Source: Panulirus ornatus (lineage: Eukaryota > Arthropoda > Malacostraca > Decapoda > Palinuridae). Taken from it: a stretch of 64,000 bases of DNA. The translations under genes and the position numbers were made by a program. The DNA lies in the NCBI RefSeq assembly GCF_036320965.1, contig NC_092242.1, positions 68,534,520 through 68,598,519 of the forward strand. The letters are read 5' to 3'. Of the stretch, positions 26,051-37,272 are shown piece after piece; the stretch's first letter is position 1; every line of letters starts with the position of its first letter. Below the pieces are notes generated by a model that was given only the letters and a program-made list of their open reading frames with translations, made no database searches and was not told the origin of the DNA.

Positions 26051-26215
26051 ATTTATTTATTATACTTTGTTGCTGTCTCCCGCGCCAGCGAGGCAGCGGA
26101 AGGAAACAGACGAAAGAATGGCCCAACCCACCCACATTCATGTCCACACACGCACATATACATACCTATACATCTATATATATACATCTATATACATCTA
26201 TATATATATATATAA
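26050..26215 (-). mobile_element. L-family LINE tail, inverted
   Basis: Reads TTATTTATTTATTATACTTT, GTTGCTGTCTCCCGCGCCAG, then GAAACAGACGAAAGAATGGC on the plus strand, that is, the L tail in antisense. It is followed by the ATATACATACCTATACATCT part of the 3' UTR. It faces the plus-strand tails, producing an inverted repeat centred near 26050. Confidence 0.82.
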
Positions 26216-27252
26216 ATAATATATTTAAATAATAAACAAAAATACAACATATAATTGCCAGAGCCCCTCAGATGGTAATCTGATCCCGGTGTAGCAGGAC
26301 ACGATCCATATTCATTTTTTAATTTGGTTAACAATTAAAGCTGTCAGAGTAATATAGAATGAGTGGTAGAATTTAATGTGATAAAACCTGCATACCAGCT
26401 CGCCATTAACATAATACTGCCCAGGAATTTGTGATCTGATATGTGGCCAGTTTTACCACCTAATTTCTGACGGCCATACAACAAGAGAAGCAAATGTGTT
26501 ACCTTCTTACAAGGCCATTTAGGAAGGCCTTTTAATTATATGCCTTTTTAGTAACTCATCTAAAATGTGCTACAGTTGGAGGCCTGAGGATTTTGAAAAC
26601 ATAAAAAACGGACCAAATTATGAAAATATATATATATATAAAAATAACGAAAACGTTTGTATTGTAATCCAAATGTACAACAGAGATATCGATGGTGTAT
26701 TGTAATGTTTGTATCAAAGTATTCAAATTAGTGAGTGATTTGATGTGGATGACATTCATAACCGCTGGACCCTAATGCCTCACTCACATCATTTCATTAA
26801 TTATAACATCATGCATATCTAGTTTACACATGGCTTGACATTTTTTGTTCTTTATTTTTTTGTTAATCCCCCCCCCCCCCCCCACTCCCTCAAAAAAAAA
26901 GTGACAAAGGGAAGGGCAGGTAATTTGTTGCACCAAAATAACTACGAATCCGTTCGCACAGATTTGTTTTTTTTCTTCTTTTTCATAAATATATATGTAT
27001 ATAAAGGACAGGAAAGTCGACTGAAACAAACAATATTTAGAGAATCCGAAAAACAAGTTAGGTCTTTTAACTAAATTTTCGGAGAGCAGCAGAGTTGCCA
27101 AGCCACAGCGGCGCTGCCCCGTGTGCACTAGTGTTGCCATACCACAGCACGTTGCTGTAACCCTCCCGTGTGGAGAGTTGCCATACCATTCGAAACGAAT
27201 TACACGGTAAATTGGTTGTATGTATATATTCTTTTCCTCTTACACAGCCATT
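26216..27252. other. AT-rich stretch with a C16 run
   Basis: A homopolymer of 16 C lies at 26868-26883. Three GTTGCCA(A/T) phrases, the first two followed by (G/A)CCACAGC, recur near 27090, 27132 and 27177. Otherwise nothing recognised. Confidence 0.45.
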
Positions 27253-27492
27253 TAGTAAAGAGGACGAACTATCGAAGGTCTGCGGATTATACTAATATTA
27301 TAGTAAAGAGGACGAACTATCGAAGGTCTGCGGATTATACTAATATTATAGTAAAGAGGACGAACTATCGAAGGTCTGCGGATTATACTAATATTATAGT
27401 AAAGAGGACGAACTATCGAAGGTCTGCGGATTATACTAATATTATAGTAAAGAGGACGAACTATCGAAGGTCTGCGGATTATACTAATATTA
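27253..27492. repeat. Perfect 48-bp tandem array, 5 copies
   Basis: Identical units start at 27253, 27301, 27349, 27397 and 27445. Each begins TAGTAAAGAGGACGAACTAT and ends GATTATACTAATATTA. Because 48 is a multiple of three and the unit has no stop in one frame of each strand, both strands carry a 16-residue repeat frame (plus VKRTNYRRSADYTNII, minus YNISIIRRPSIVRPLY). The frame continues only briefly on either side. Confidence 0.97.
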
Positions 27493-28338
27493 TAGTAATT
27501 ATACCCACAGGACCGTTGCATCACTGGACTGGGGATGATACTTATTATACCCACAAGACATGATTATACTGATTATGTCCACACGACCGGTACATCACTG
27601 ACGCGACGCCACTTAGGCAATCATATAGCCTCTGCCACGTCGTGACAAACACCGACCTGCTGCTGCCTCTCACACCACCAACTCTCACAGAGGTTCCGGC
27701 GGCCCACCTTCACACAACCTCTTTAGCGAATGTTTCTAAAAGTGTGACGATACTCGGGGGTAAAGTTTCCACTCGTCCCCCAGATAACTTGTGTTGCATT
27801 ACCTCCTCCACCTTCTTACTTACCAACCTCTCTCATCACAACTTGACCAAACACACTCTTCTACAAGTTCTAGTTGGACTCACTGTTAATGTAACTGTTC
27901 TGTACATCCATCAACTGAGATGCATTGTAAAGTGGATAAGAATTACCCAATACCATATTGTTCCAGTAATAGTGTCTGGGAATGCATCATCAGATGAAAT
28001 GAACTCCATAAAATTATTATTATCATTATTATTATTATTATCATTATTATTCACAAAGTAGACTCGTTCTCAACCTGGTGGCTGGCTGGCCCTTTACCTA
28101 CACTCCATCTATTCAGAGAATCAGATCCAACAGCTCGTCTCCCAAGTGGTGTTCACACCCACACCTCGCGTCCGTTAATTAAGACGATCCTCCTGTACTA
28201 CTCTTCCTCCTCCTGACGCACGTACACTCACGTGCTGTGTTTGGTCTTCTCTTTCTTATTAATTAATTTTAGCGGATGAGCAACAAAGGGGATGAATGGC
28301 AAGGTTTCTACGTTCCCCCTTCTTCTTCTTCTTCTTGT

Positions 28339-28370
<32 letters not shown>

Positions 28371-28866
28371 GACGTCTTCGTCTTCAAGTTAAACCCTCGC
28401 TTTCCTGCCTCACTTTACCAACACACCTGAACATGTTCTGATTATTTTGTATGTGTATATTTCCCCGGACGCTTTGATTTATATAACGCAGAGGATTTTG
28501 TTGAAGCCGTGTGCGAGGTAATGGCTTCATCTGCTGGTTGGTTATGGCCCTAATGCTCTTCCGCTGCAGGAAACACGCTCCAAATTTGAGTGGAACGCTG
28601 GGTGAAGGAGCATTCATCAACTGATGGCCGTGAGAATGGGAGGTGAAGCTCTGGCTGAATGAGTTCCTCGCCCCGTGAATCGTTAACTCGTGTCGTCCAC
28701 GAGACGGAGCAAAGTCGGGCTTAATACATTTGCCTTGTAGATGACGGGAAGACCCAGGTCGTCTCCCTCATGTTGACCTGTCCTGTTGGACGGTGATGGT
28801 TCAGCCAACCCGTCTGTTGGGCTCGAGATAATCATTCATCAGGTCTTCAAAGCATCCTATCTACTG
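27493..28866. other. Unassigned stretch with short triplet runs
   Basis: 27493-27600 holds loosely duplicated TTATACCCACAGGACCG-type phrases. An (ATT)n run lies at 28013-28051 and a (TTC)n run at 28319-28385. Frames such as 27642-28061 (plus) end in the triplet run and look spurious. Confidence 0.5.
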
Positions 28867-28867
28867 C

Positions 28868-28932
<65 letters not shown>
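28867..28932. repeat. (CA)n microsatellite
   Basis: CA alternation with one TATA interruption near 28874. Confidence 0.97.
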
Positions 28933-28933
<1 letters not shown>

Positions 28934-30269
28934 CCTGTGGTGTGCCGTCTAAACATCTTGAATCTTGCGATTTCCCGCTGTAGAACTTTTCTGTCGTCAT
29001 CCATCCACTAGCGCTGTCTATATGACGTGATGGAAGGTTCTGTCTTTGTCTTAACATTATCTGTTCTCTCTATAAGTTACAGATCTTCCGTTTTAACAAT
29101 ATTCTACGATGAAATGAACCGTTGAATTCGAGTATTTTCCAGCTGGTCAATTTAGAATACCGAACATTTGCTCATGAAACAGAGACAAAATCACTACAGA
29201 ACACCCCTACATCGGTTCTGTGTCAATTATCAATTTGACAAAGGCGATTTTCTTTTCTCAAAGTGCAACTTAAGTTTCTAATGGCCAATTCATTAAGTAA
29301 TGACTCTGCGCCAACAATCATGGAGTGTCATGTTAATCAGAACCACATGGAAGCTTCTGCAGGACATATTTACGAGTTCGCAAATGTTTACGAGTTCGCT
29401 GATGTTGGGACCATGACAGGCAGTTGTGGCGCGTCCCTTTGTGGCCACCGTATTAGCTGCACTGGCCTGTGTTACCGTGCAAGGACGTGACACAGTACAG
29501 AGTGACTGTATCGAGTCCACTGTGTAAATGACTTGAAATTTGAAGGAAGGTCATCGGATCCACAATGATAAAATGTTTGATATGTGGATCGGATGGTATA
29601 TGGTGTGCACTGACCAGTGAACAACATTTCGTGTGAGTTACAGCATCATGCATGAAGTTATGGCACACAGAACGTATGAAGCCTCGTATCTACAGGTTAA
29701 AAAGTACAACGTATCATCTATGTGTGAGAGTTTCAGTCCACTGCATCTTAATATCTTCCGAACTCCCGACTAGATGGAGATTCTGCATGGATTAATCCTG
29801 ATGTCCAGGACAGATACGCTGATGAACCATACGCAACGAAAGACGGAGTCACGACGACTGAGTCAGCTGGTATAATGCCATCCAACCCTACAAGAGATGA
29901 CACATCACTGATAACGAAATACCTGGAATTCTAAGACTGTGTCCACTTGATGTTTCTGGTGAACTTACTATACGGGAGATGGTGAGCTTATGTTATGAAC
30001 CAGCTTTGTAAGGATCCACGTCACGATTATCTACCCCCCTGGGTTCTGACAAAGACCTCCCTCTGTGGCCTCTGTAATCGTCTTGCGCTACCGCTCACAG
30101 GATGAGTATGGGGTGCACTACATAACACTCGCCGCTGACAGCGGCACAAATCATACTTTCTAAAATATAAAGATAAAAAAAGATACGAGTTTTGATGCCT
30201 ACTATTATCCCTTTCAGTTCAGTCTACGAGACAAAAGACGGTAAAAATATAATCTGATAGTAATGAATT

Positions 30270-30271
<2 letters not shown>
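28933..30271. other. Unassigned stretch
   Basis: A two-copy 18-bp repeat (TTTACGAGTTCGC plus five bases) lies at 29369-29404. No gene recognised. Confidence 0.45.

Positions 30272-30335
<64 letters not shown>
30272..30335. repeat. (GA)32 microsatellite
   Basis: Uninterrupted GA alternation. Confidence 0.98.
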
Positions 30336-30342
<7 letters not shown>

Positions 30343-32015
30343 GATCAGGGAGGGATGCGGAAGCCATTAGTCAAGTCAGGTCAACGTCAACCTGAGGACA
30401 AACAACTTTATGAGAGGATCAGAGTTCCTAACTATCTCCAATCAGGTTCCAGGTATTCACAGTTTCGTATATCAAATGGTGACTGCATTACCTCAGGATT
30501 TCTCAAACCTCTGAATCTCTGAACACTGCGTCGCTATCATTATGTTACTTTCAATCGTATTTTTTTCTTGGTTGTATAACTGAGAATGACATCATTTCTT
30601 TATATACATTTTTGCCGTTGTAGACGTTCACACAGCTTAGTAATTCTATACTCATCATTCCTCCACACGCCCTCACACTGCTCTCCGCTACACTCCCATA
30701 CACGTTTCTCCACCACACTCTTTTAATCCACCTTCCTCTAGAGGTCCTAAGTCTCTTCTCCACACGTCTTCATTACTCCATCTTTCATACCTCGCCTACA
30801 AATCAGGAGCGTAATCCCTCATCACCACAAGGAGCTCAACTCCTTTAGCTCATACACCCACACACACACACATACATACCCACCGAGGCATCAAAGGGTG
30901 ACCTCCACCACCTCCCAAAATTCGATACTTTCATCATCACATTTGTGGCCCAACGCATCACGAACCGCCCCCAAATCCCTTCCTGCTGGCGTGGCAGCAG
31001 CAGTCACGAGCGCGTGCTAAACATGTTGGGGGAAACACAATCCTGCCTTGGCATTCAGCAGGAGAACCTGATATCTCCTTAGCGACGATAACTTGTCTGA
31101 TGCTGAGGAGGTGAGTGTGGCCCAGGACGCCAAGTTGGTGGTCAGCATCGATGGTGGAGGGAAGAGCGAAGTTCAAGACTTTCTTAATGGGATTACGGCT
31201 TGAATAGTGAGGTTAATTAGATACCAGAACTCCCACCAAGATCCTGCAACTAAGTAATTAATTCTGAGAGATTCTGATTCATTACGTGAAAGACGGTTTC
31301 AAGCTCGAAGGTTTTACGGGAAATTAAGAACTTTTTTGCGATATAATTCATACTTTTTTTTCATCAAAACAACTTTCTTCAGAATTCATATGTTGCTTAT
31401 TAAAAGAAAATGTATGTAATCAATTTAGAGCTCAGTCAAATTTTGTGGATATACTGATGACGTTCGATGTTTATACGTGTGTGGCTATTATATACCCCGA
31501 AAACACCACATGACACATTAGGCCAAAAAAGAAGGGCTAAAAGGCTTTCTAATCCAACGAGAGAAGATCCTGATTGCGAGAACAGTCTGTCAACTGTCCT
31601 TATCCTTACTAGTGATGTGAGTTTACCTTCTATGACCTGATGAAGCAATTTACGTGGCATCCTGGTGGTGTACCATTCTTGACCTCGTCCAAGGCCACAA
31701 ACAGAGACTTTCGCTGGTAACATTATATAATAATCAAGATCCTTCGCTCAGATCCTTGGTTGAATCTTCTTTCCTCGTCAACATGCACTCTCTTCATCTC
31801 CACATTGCCCATCATCATCAGCCCACATACACACACACACACCTCAGGACAAGGAGATTTTAGCATTTTCAGCTTCCTTTCCCGCTAAAACCCGTCCATT
31901 AACATTGTATTTTCTCTCCTCCTCTGTCCACACCTCTTGTTCTATTCGGATCGCAGAAAGCCAGCTCCACAGCTCGAGATCTCCCTTTCCCTCTATCGCA
32001 TACGCTTACATCCAT
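30336..32015. other. Unassigned stretch of 1.7 kb
   Basis: Nothing recognised beyond short CA and CACT-rich runs near 30845 and 31830. Confidence 0.45.

Positions 32016-32094
<79 letters not shown>
32016..32094. repeat. (AT)n microsatellite at a repeat-element tail
   Basis: AT alternation with one C at 32024; it leads directly into the tail end of an antisense B element. Confidence 0.97.
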
Positions 32095-32099
<5 letters not shown>

Positions 32100-32213
32100 C
32101 ATATATATAAAAATATTCGCCATTTCTCGCGTTAGCGAGGCAGCGTTAAGAACAGATGACTGAGCCTAAGACGGAAAAATCCTCACTAGGCCTGTTACCC
32201 GGAAACATTCACG
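32095..32213 (-). mobile_element. B-family element, 3' end fragment
   Basis: The plus strand reads ATATTCGCCATTTCTCGCGT, TAGCGAGGCAGCGTTAAGAA, CAGATGACTGAGCC and AATCCTCACTAGGCCTG. This matches 25455-25550 of the fuller antisense copy. It ends at a C15 run (32214-32228). Confidence 0.75.
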
Positions 32214-32246
32214 CCCCCCCCCCCCCCCACACACACACACACACAC
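32214..32246. repeat. C15 homopolymer and (CA)n
   Basis: Fifteen C followed by a short CA run. Confidence 0.95.
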
Positions 32247-32639
32247 AACACAAGTCTGAGACAATGGAGGTAAAGAGGAGTGAGAAGAGTAAGCCTTAAT
32301 AATGCCTTTAGCGCAATTGGCTCCCGGCCAGCTTACTGGAGATCAAAGCCAAAAGGTGCAGCAGTTTCATCGCGTGAGTGTAAGAAGCGGCCATACCTCC
32401 CAGCGAATGAAGACACGGAGTATGAAAAAACCCACCCCGGGGTACTGGATACGTTATTCACATGAACACAACCCCTGCATGGAGATCAAGAAATTTATAA
32501 ACAAGTATAGACGAACAGAAGTCGTTACTGAGAAAAACGAAATGCGGAGAAGATAAACGAAGATGATTACTGAAATGTGAAGGTTGAGTTACACTGAGAA
32601 ATTACAAGCAATAAATTTGCCTTCCGTGGAAACTAGAGG
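32247..32639. other. Unassigned stretch
   Basis: Overlapping plus frames (32280-32465, 32302-32556) have no known domain. Confidence 0.4.
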
Positions 32640-32960
32640 AACATTGGTTACACTTCAAGTATGAAAAACCAGTTCGATGATGACCGTGAACAGTTGTTTA
32701 ACAGACGCAAATACAGAGAAACGAGAGGCCATAAGAAAGAAAACAAGGACCGTATCAAAAATAAATGTCAAAATCACTTTTGATAATATCAGCGTAAGAG
32801 ATGAATGGAATACCCTAAGACATGAAGTCTGTGAATACTGACGGTAAAGAAATAAAGGTTGTATGATGGAATGACAGATCAAGAGATGCCGACCCTACGG
32901 GGGTGTAGAACTTCCTCCTCATATAACACAAACAGGTAATTACTGACGGGTGATACACAT
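32640..32960 (+). mobile_element. CR1-like LINE, decayed 3' end
   Basis: Frame VRDEWNTLRHEVCEY (about 32790-32835) matches the EWN...EVV segment near the end of CR1-type ORF2. It is followed by AAGAGATGCCGACCCTACGG and GTGTAGAACTTCCTCC, which parallel the AAGAGATGGGGCCCCACGAA and CGTAGAACTCTCC block at the end of the copy at 1337-1925. The upstream part is too decayed to read. Confidence 0.55.
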
Positions 32961-34323
32961 CACCTTAATACTGCAGGTTATTAAACGGTTATTCTTACAA
33001 CTCACTCGTCAGCTCATTTCCTGAAGTGCCAGGTAATGAAGCTTCCTTCTCCCCCTCTCTAAAGATCCCTTCTCTCACCCTTGTATCAATCACTCAACGC
33101 TAAGTACCAGTCTTTTGCAATGATTAATTTCTCATCACTTCTCTGCTCTCCGGAGCAGCTTGCAGCACAATTCTAATTTGTAGGGACGATCAACTCCTGT
33201 TCTCATTCTGTTCTACAAGTCGGCTTTTTTTTTTTTTCATTACGGTAATTACATTGCCTCCGCTACCACTCTCAATCACATTACTAAAGACCACACTTGT
33301 CAACGGAGACACACTGCTTCTTGAGGAAAGCTCAGCTGATGATCGTCTGCCAGTGTACCTCCTTAAGCTTATAGTTTTTCAGCATATGTAAAGACAGATG
33401 TCGGGTCAAAGCCTAGATCATTATTACCTGGCGGCTGTACTTAAAGCGAGTATGAGGTCGCACTGTACAATGTATCTTAGAGAAGAGATCATGTAATCCT
33501 TACGTACTCACCACGTCAACCTTTTGTATTAAAAGCCACTTTTCAGCCAGATTACAACCATCCCTCCTGTGGTCTCGCTTATTCATTACATCATCATGTG
33601 TTGTCTTGCCTGTTGTATTCCTCTTAACCAAATGTCACCGTTTGTTCTGATTTCTTCACGAGTTACAAAGTTAATTCCACTTTTATCCTCCACTATCTCC
33701 GTCCCTTAAGACACGTTAACTTGGTATCATTTTCCTAAAGTTTTACTCATAATCATTCATCTTTTGCGTCAACATCCTTGACTTCTTCCAGTCAACAGGG
33801 AAATTAATGCACAGCTTCTTTGATATGTTCCCATCATTCAGTTCGGCTGGCAGCTCTGCGTTCGTAAGTTTGTGTGGTCTATACCTTCCTCCTTATATCG
33901 TAGGATCATGGTCTTGTTTCAACCCCGTAATACAATCTTATTCCACCGGGTTCCTTCCACCGTCCAGTCCTTCCGTTTTCCAAGCCCGGCCACGGGTTCT
34001 TAATCTCTCCAAAACAAAGGTAATATAAAAGCAGAGGTAAATACGACTCCTCAATCTGGCTGGGGCTTCCTGGACCAGAGCCGGCCTCCCTCGGTAGGTC
34101 GGTTGGCTGGCTGGCTGGCGTATTGCCCAAGATTCAACCTTTGATAAATAGAGTCCAAGACACATTTTCCAGACGCCTCATCGATTTAATCTATGATATA
34201 ACTGGTTTTTGTTGTGTGTGTGTGTGGCCTTACGTGAACTGTGAGGAGTCTGCTAACAGGAATCTTTCTTTTATGTGACAACTTAATATGACTTGTAAAT
34301 TCTACAGAGACAGAAATGAATCC
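32961..34323. other. Unassigned stretch
   Basis: Nothing recognised. There is a (GGCT)n-like run near 34098-34120 and a short GT run at 34214-34226. Confidence 0.45.
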
Positions 34324-34593
34324 TCAAAGTCTTAGGAAAATTTTTCCTCTGATCCCGTCTAAAACAGGAAATGATAAACTCTGTACTCGTAGAGAGACAA
34401 TCCGTTTGGCTCTCGAGTTCATCCTTTTACACAGCTCTAAAGATATTACATTTATCAACTGTGTCTCAGCTTCCGTGATTGGGACATTGCTGTAGTTAAC
34501 CAACAGCATAATGGGGAATGCAAGCGTTGCACTGTACTGTGTGTATATACCAAGCACAATAAATACATCCACGAACTGGGCCTGACTATGCAC
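34324..34593 (-). CDS. Unrecognised membrane-protein-like frame, candidate exon
   Basis: An 89-codon minus frame starting with ATG has a hydrophobic stretch (about residues 8-33) followed by SNVPITEAETQLINVISLEL, CKRMNSRAKRIVSLRVQSLS and FPVLDGIRGKIFLRL, then a stop. A hydrophobic segment, a polar-amphipathic loop and a hydrophobic end loosely recall the region before the last helices of arthropod gustatory receptors (7tm_7). The diagnostic last-helix motif is absent and no splice donor is visible at the end. This may be chance. Confidence 0.2.
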   Translation of the reverse strand: MHSQAQFVDVFIVLGIYTQYSATLAFPIMLLVNYSNVPITEAETQLINVISLELCKRMNSRAKRIVSLRVQSLSFPVLDGIRGKIFLRL

Positions 34594-34595
34594 TC

Positions 34596-35048
34596 GAGAC
34601 GGTCATTAAAATAAGTGAATCAAGATTTATGAATGTATGAAAATAACTTGTGACTTCTTATATACAGTCGTGACGATACGATTCAATATTTCATCTCTTT
34701 TTCTCACATATCTTACTGTATCATCATGCACAGAAGAAATCTACACATGTTTACAAAACGCTTCAGCCTGGGCCAGATACAGTGGCATCAACGGTAGAAA
34801 AAGTGTCATGATTTTGATCCCAAAAATCAAATGACACTTAACTGTCATGTGCTTCTTAACGACCACTCAGCGGTCACACGGTCGTTATGGGGTGATAGCA
34901 CTCACCAATTTCAGCGACGCAAGATAGTCGAAGTTTACCCAGCAAAAATCTAGAACATCGTACTCAGTCTGAGAGAGACATCGTTCTCACTTGCTAAGTT
35001 TCCCTGCAAATTTGGAAAGCAGAGAACTTTCTCCATCTCGTGCCATTC

Positions 35049-35050
<2 letters not shown>
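34596..35050. other. Unassigned stretch
   Basis: Nothing recognised. Confidence 0.45.

Positions 35051-35104
<54 letters not shown>
35051..35104. repeat. (GA)27 microsatellite
   Basis: Uninterrupted GA alternation. Confidence 0.98.
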
Positions 35105-35107
<3 letters not shown>

Positions 35108-36210
35108 GCCTCAGCGCAAAGACCTTTCATGAAAATGGATCTTGGAATGAAACCTACGAGAGAGACACACTCGTAAGTTAATAAAACAGAGTCTCGCTCA
35201 GTTTCTAACTCGGAAAGCTAACTCATGTCGGTGCGAGTGTGGCCAGACAAAAGCCTCTCCACTGAGCGGGTGACGGGTGCTGAGGTCGGCCAGATGATAT
35301 CTTGCGTGTAACTGATGCAGCGAGTATGTGACTCCCTTCCTCACACCGCCCCGCCGGTGTTGGACCTCCTCGTCTGCACCAAATTTAATTAATGGAATAT
35401 TTTCCTCCAGCTGCGCATACCATGCAGGTGAATGACTGGCTGATGTAGGAGTGGTAAGGGTTAGTCAAGACCAACAACACTTCTGCACCCCATGTCTTAT
35501 AACCTCACGAAAGAAACACTCAGTAAAGTGTTTCTCCCACAACACTAACTAGGATGGTCACCACAGACAGATACCGCTACATCTTATCTATTATCTGACA
35601 TCATCCCGAGGAACAATTTCTATGAAGGAGTTCTGGTGTTACCCAGGACGCCCAAGGCTGTGCTACGTCCAGTAGCAGGAATATGCAGACTCTTCTGGGA
35701 TGAAAAGTTCTTTGAAGAGTCTGTACTCCCTAACTCACGGTGTAACCTTAAGCAAGCGGTGTTTAGCAACACCATCCTGGTAATGTCCGGAAGATGAAAA
35801 CACGTGTGAACAATATCCAAACTATGAGAGTGATTATCACGTGTAAACAACCTTTTAAAACGTTACTTTGATTTCCAAAAAAAACAACTAGGGCAGTGAA
35901 CATGAAGCAAAGACAAACGCTGGCAGGAAGGGCGCGAGAGTTCTTGCGGGTGGGGTAATGGTAAATTCATTTCTGTCTGTTTCCGCAACCGCGGGTATAG
36001 TGTCGTGTTGCCGCTGTGCAGAAATACTAACGTTCAAATGACTGCTTCACGCAAGACTCACGCGCAAATCCTCATTCCTATGGATGGATAAACCGATTCT
36101 TTTTTCGTAACGAAGGTGTCAGCAGTAATACTAGATGGAGACGTTACAGAATATCTTTGAAAAGCGTATATTTATGGATAATGAAATTTAACAACGAGAG
36201 ATCTATGGGT

Positions 36211-36211
<1 letters not shown>
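35105..36211. other. Unassigned stretch
   Basis: Nothing recognised. Confidence 0.45.

Positions 36212-36279
<68 letters not shown>
36212..36279. repeat. (AG)34 microsatellite
   Basis: Uninterrupted. Confidence 0.98.
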
Positions 36280-36280
<1 letters not shown>

Positions 36281-36354
36281 AAGCAAGTAATATTCATTAG
36301 ATGGGGGCACTACGAGTTGTAAAACTCCCTTCCCGTACAGTACAAATAAGCAAG

Positions 36355-36357
36355 CAC

Positions 36358-36418
<61 letters not shown>

Positions 36419-36422
36419 AACA
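36355..36422. repeat. (CA)n microsatellite with AAA interruptions
   Basis: CA alternation broken three times by CAAACA. Confidence 0.96.
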
Positions 36423-37068
36423 GGAGAGGGGGTCGGGCGCACTAAACACTGCATTATAAACAACAATACTAAGCAGGATTACCAGAGGCGATGGATGATA
36501 CAATTATTCTAACAGAACAGGCGAGCACCACGTGCCCTGACCTGAGGCGCCGCCTAATGATTCCAAATGTAAGGTCATTGTCTTGCAGGGATTACTGTAA
36601 TTACTGTAATTCCTAAGTTGAATAATGAACTCCGCTGACACAATCCTGATAAAATACCTACCCGCAGCTAAATTAAAATACTTTCAGGGAAAACCATTGA
36701 AATAAAAGAGTTAACCTGTAGCTCCGCATACGAAAAATATTATATTATTTATGGTACAGTTTTTTTTTCAATATCTAGTCATCATTTGATAATAAATTAT
36801 ATGACATTTTTATGAAAACAAAGGTAAAGATGATATAAGATAACGGTATGTAACGAAATACATCAACAACCATAATATTTTCGATTTGATTTTTGGCAAA
36901 ATGATTCATTAGTAAAAAAAAAAGGTCAAATGTAATATTCAGTTTTCTTTAACTTTTCCACAGTGAGGCTACGTTATGTAGGTGCGTTGGACTGTTATTT
37001 GCGCTTACTATTTACGTTACGGGGAGAGAGTTTGACATGCGTGTTGCCCCGTCTCAACACCCACACCC

Positions 37069-37070
<2 letters not shown>
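36423..37070. other. AT-rich unassigned stretch
   Basis: Nothing recognised. Confidence 0.45.
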
Positions 37071-37100
<30 letters not shown>

Positions 37101-37272
37101 TAACACACATCCTATAGTAATCCAGGTAACCAATTATCGACCAGCGCCTAAGAGGAAGGATAAGCACCTGGGTTGGGTTGTGGGCCGACTGTCGCGCCCA
37201 GGAATTCCCAACCCACGCGGGCCCGTGTTGACTCGTGGTCAGTAACGCCAACCACTACACCACGGAGAGCCC
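37071..37272 (-). mobile_element. tRNA-derived SINE, best-preserved head
   Basis: Minus strand from about 37272: CCGTGGTGTAGTGGTTGGCG (A-box region, very tRNA-like), TTACTGACCACGAGTC, a degraded B box (GGGTTGGGAATTCC, about 45 bp further on), GGCCCACAACCCAACCCAGG, CGCTGGTCGATAATTGG, then (GT)n (plus-strand CA run 37071-37098). It aligns along its length with the copy at 17369-17597. Confidence 0.8.

Noticed and set aside
27253..27492. CRISPR-like array
   Set aside because: The 48-bp units are directly adjacent without unique spacers, and the genome is evidently eukaryotic. The same applies to the arrays at 10371, 52042 and 54053.
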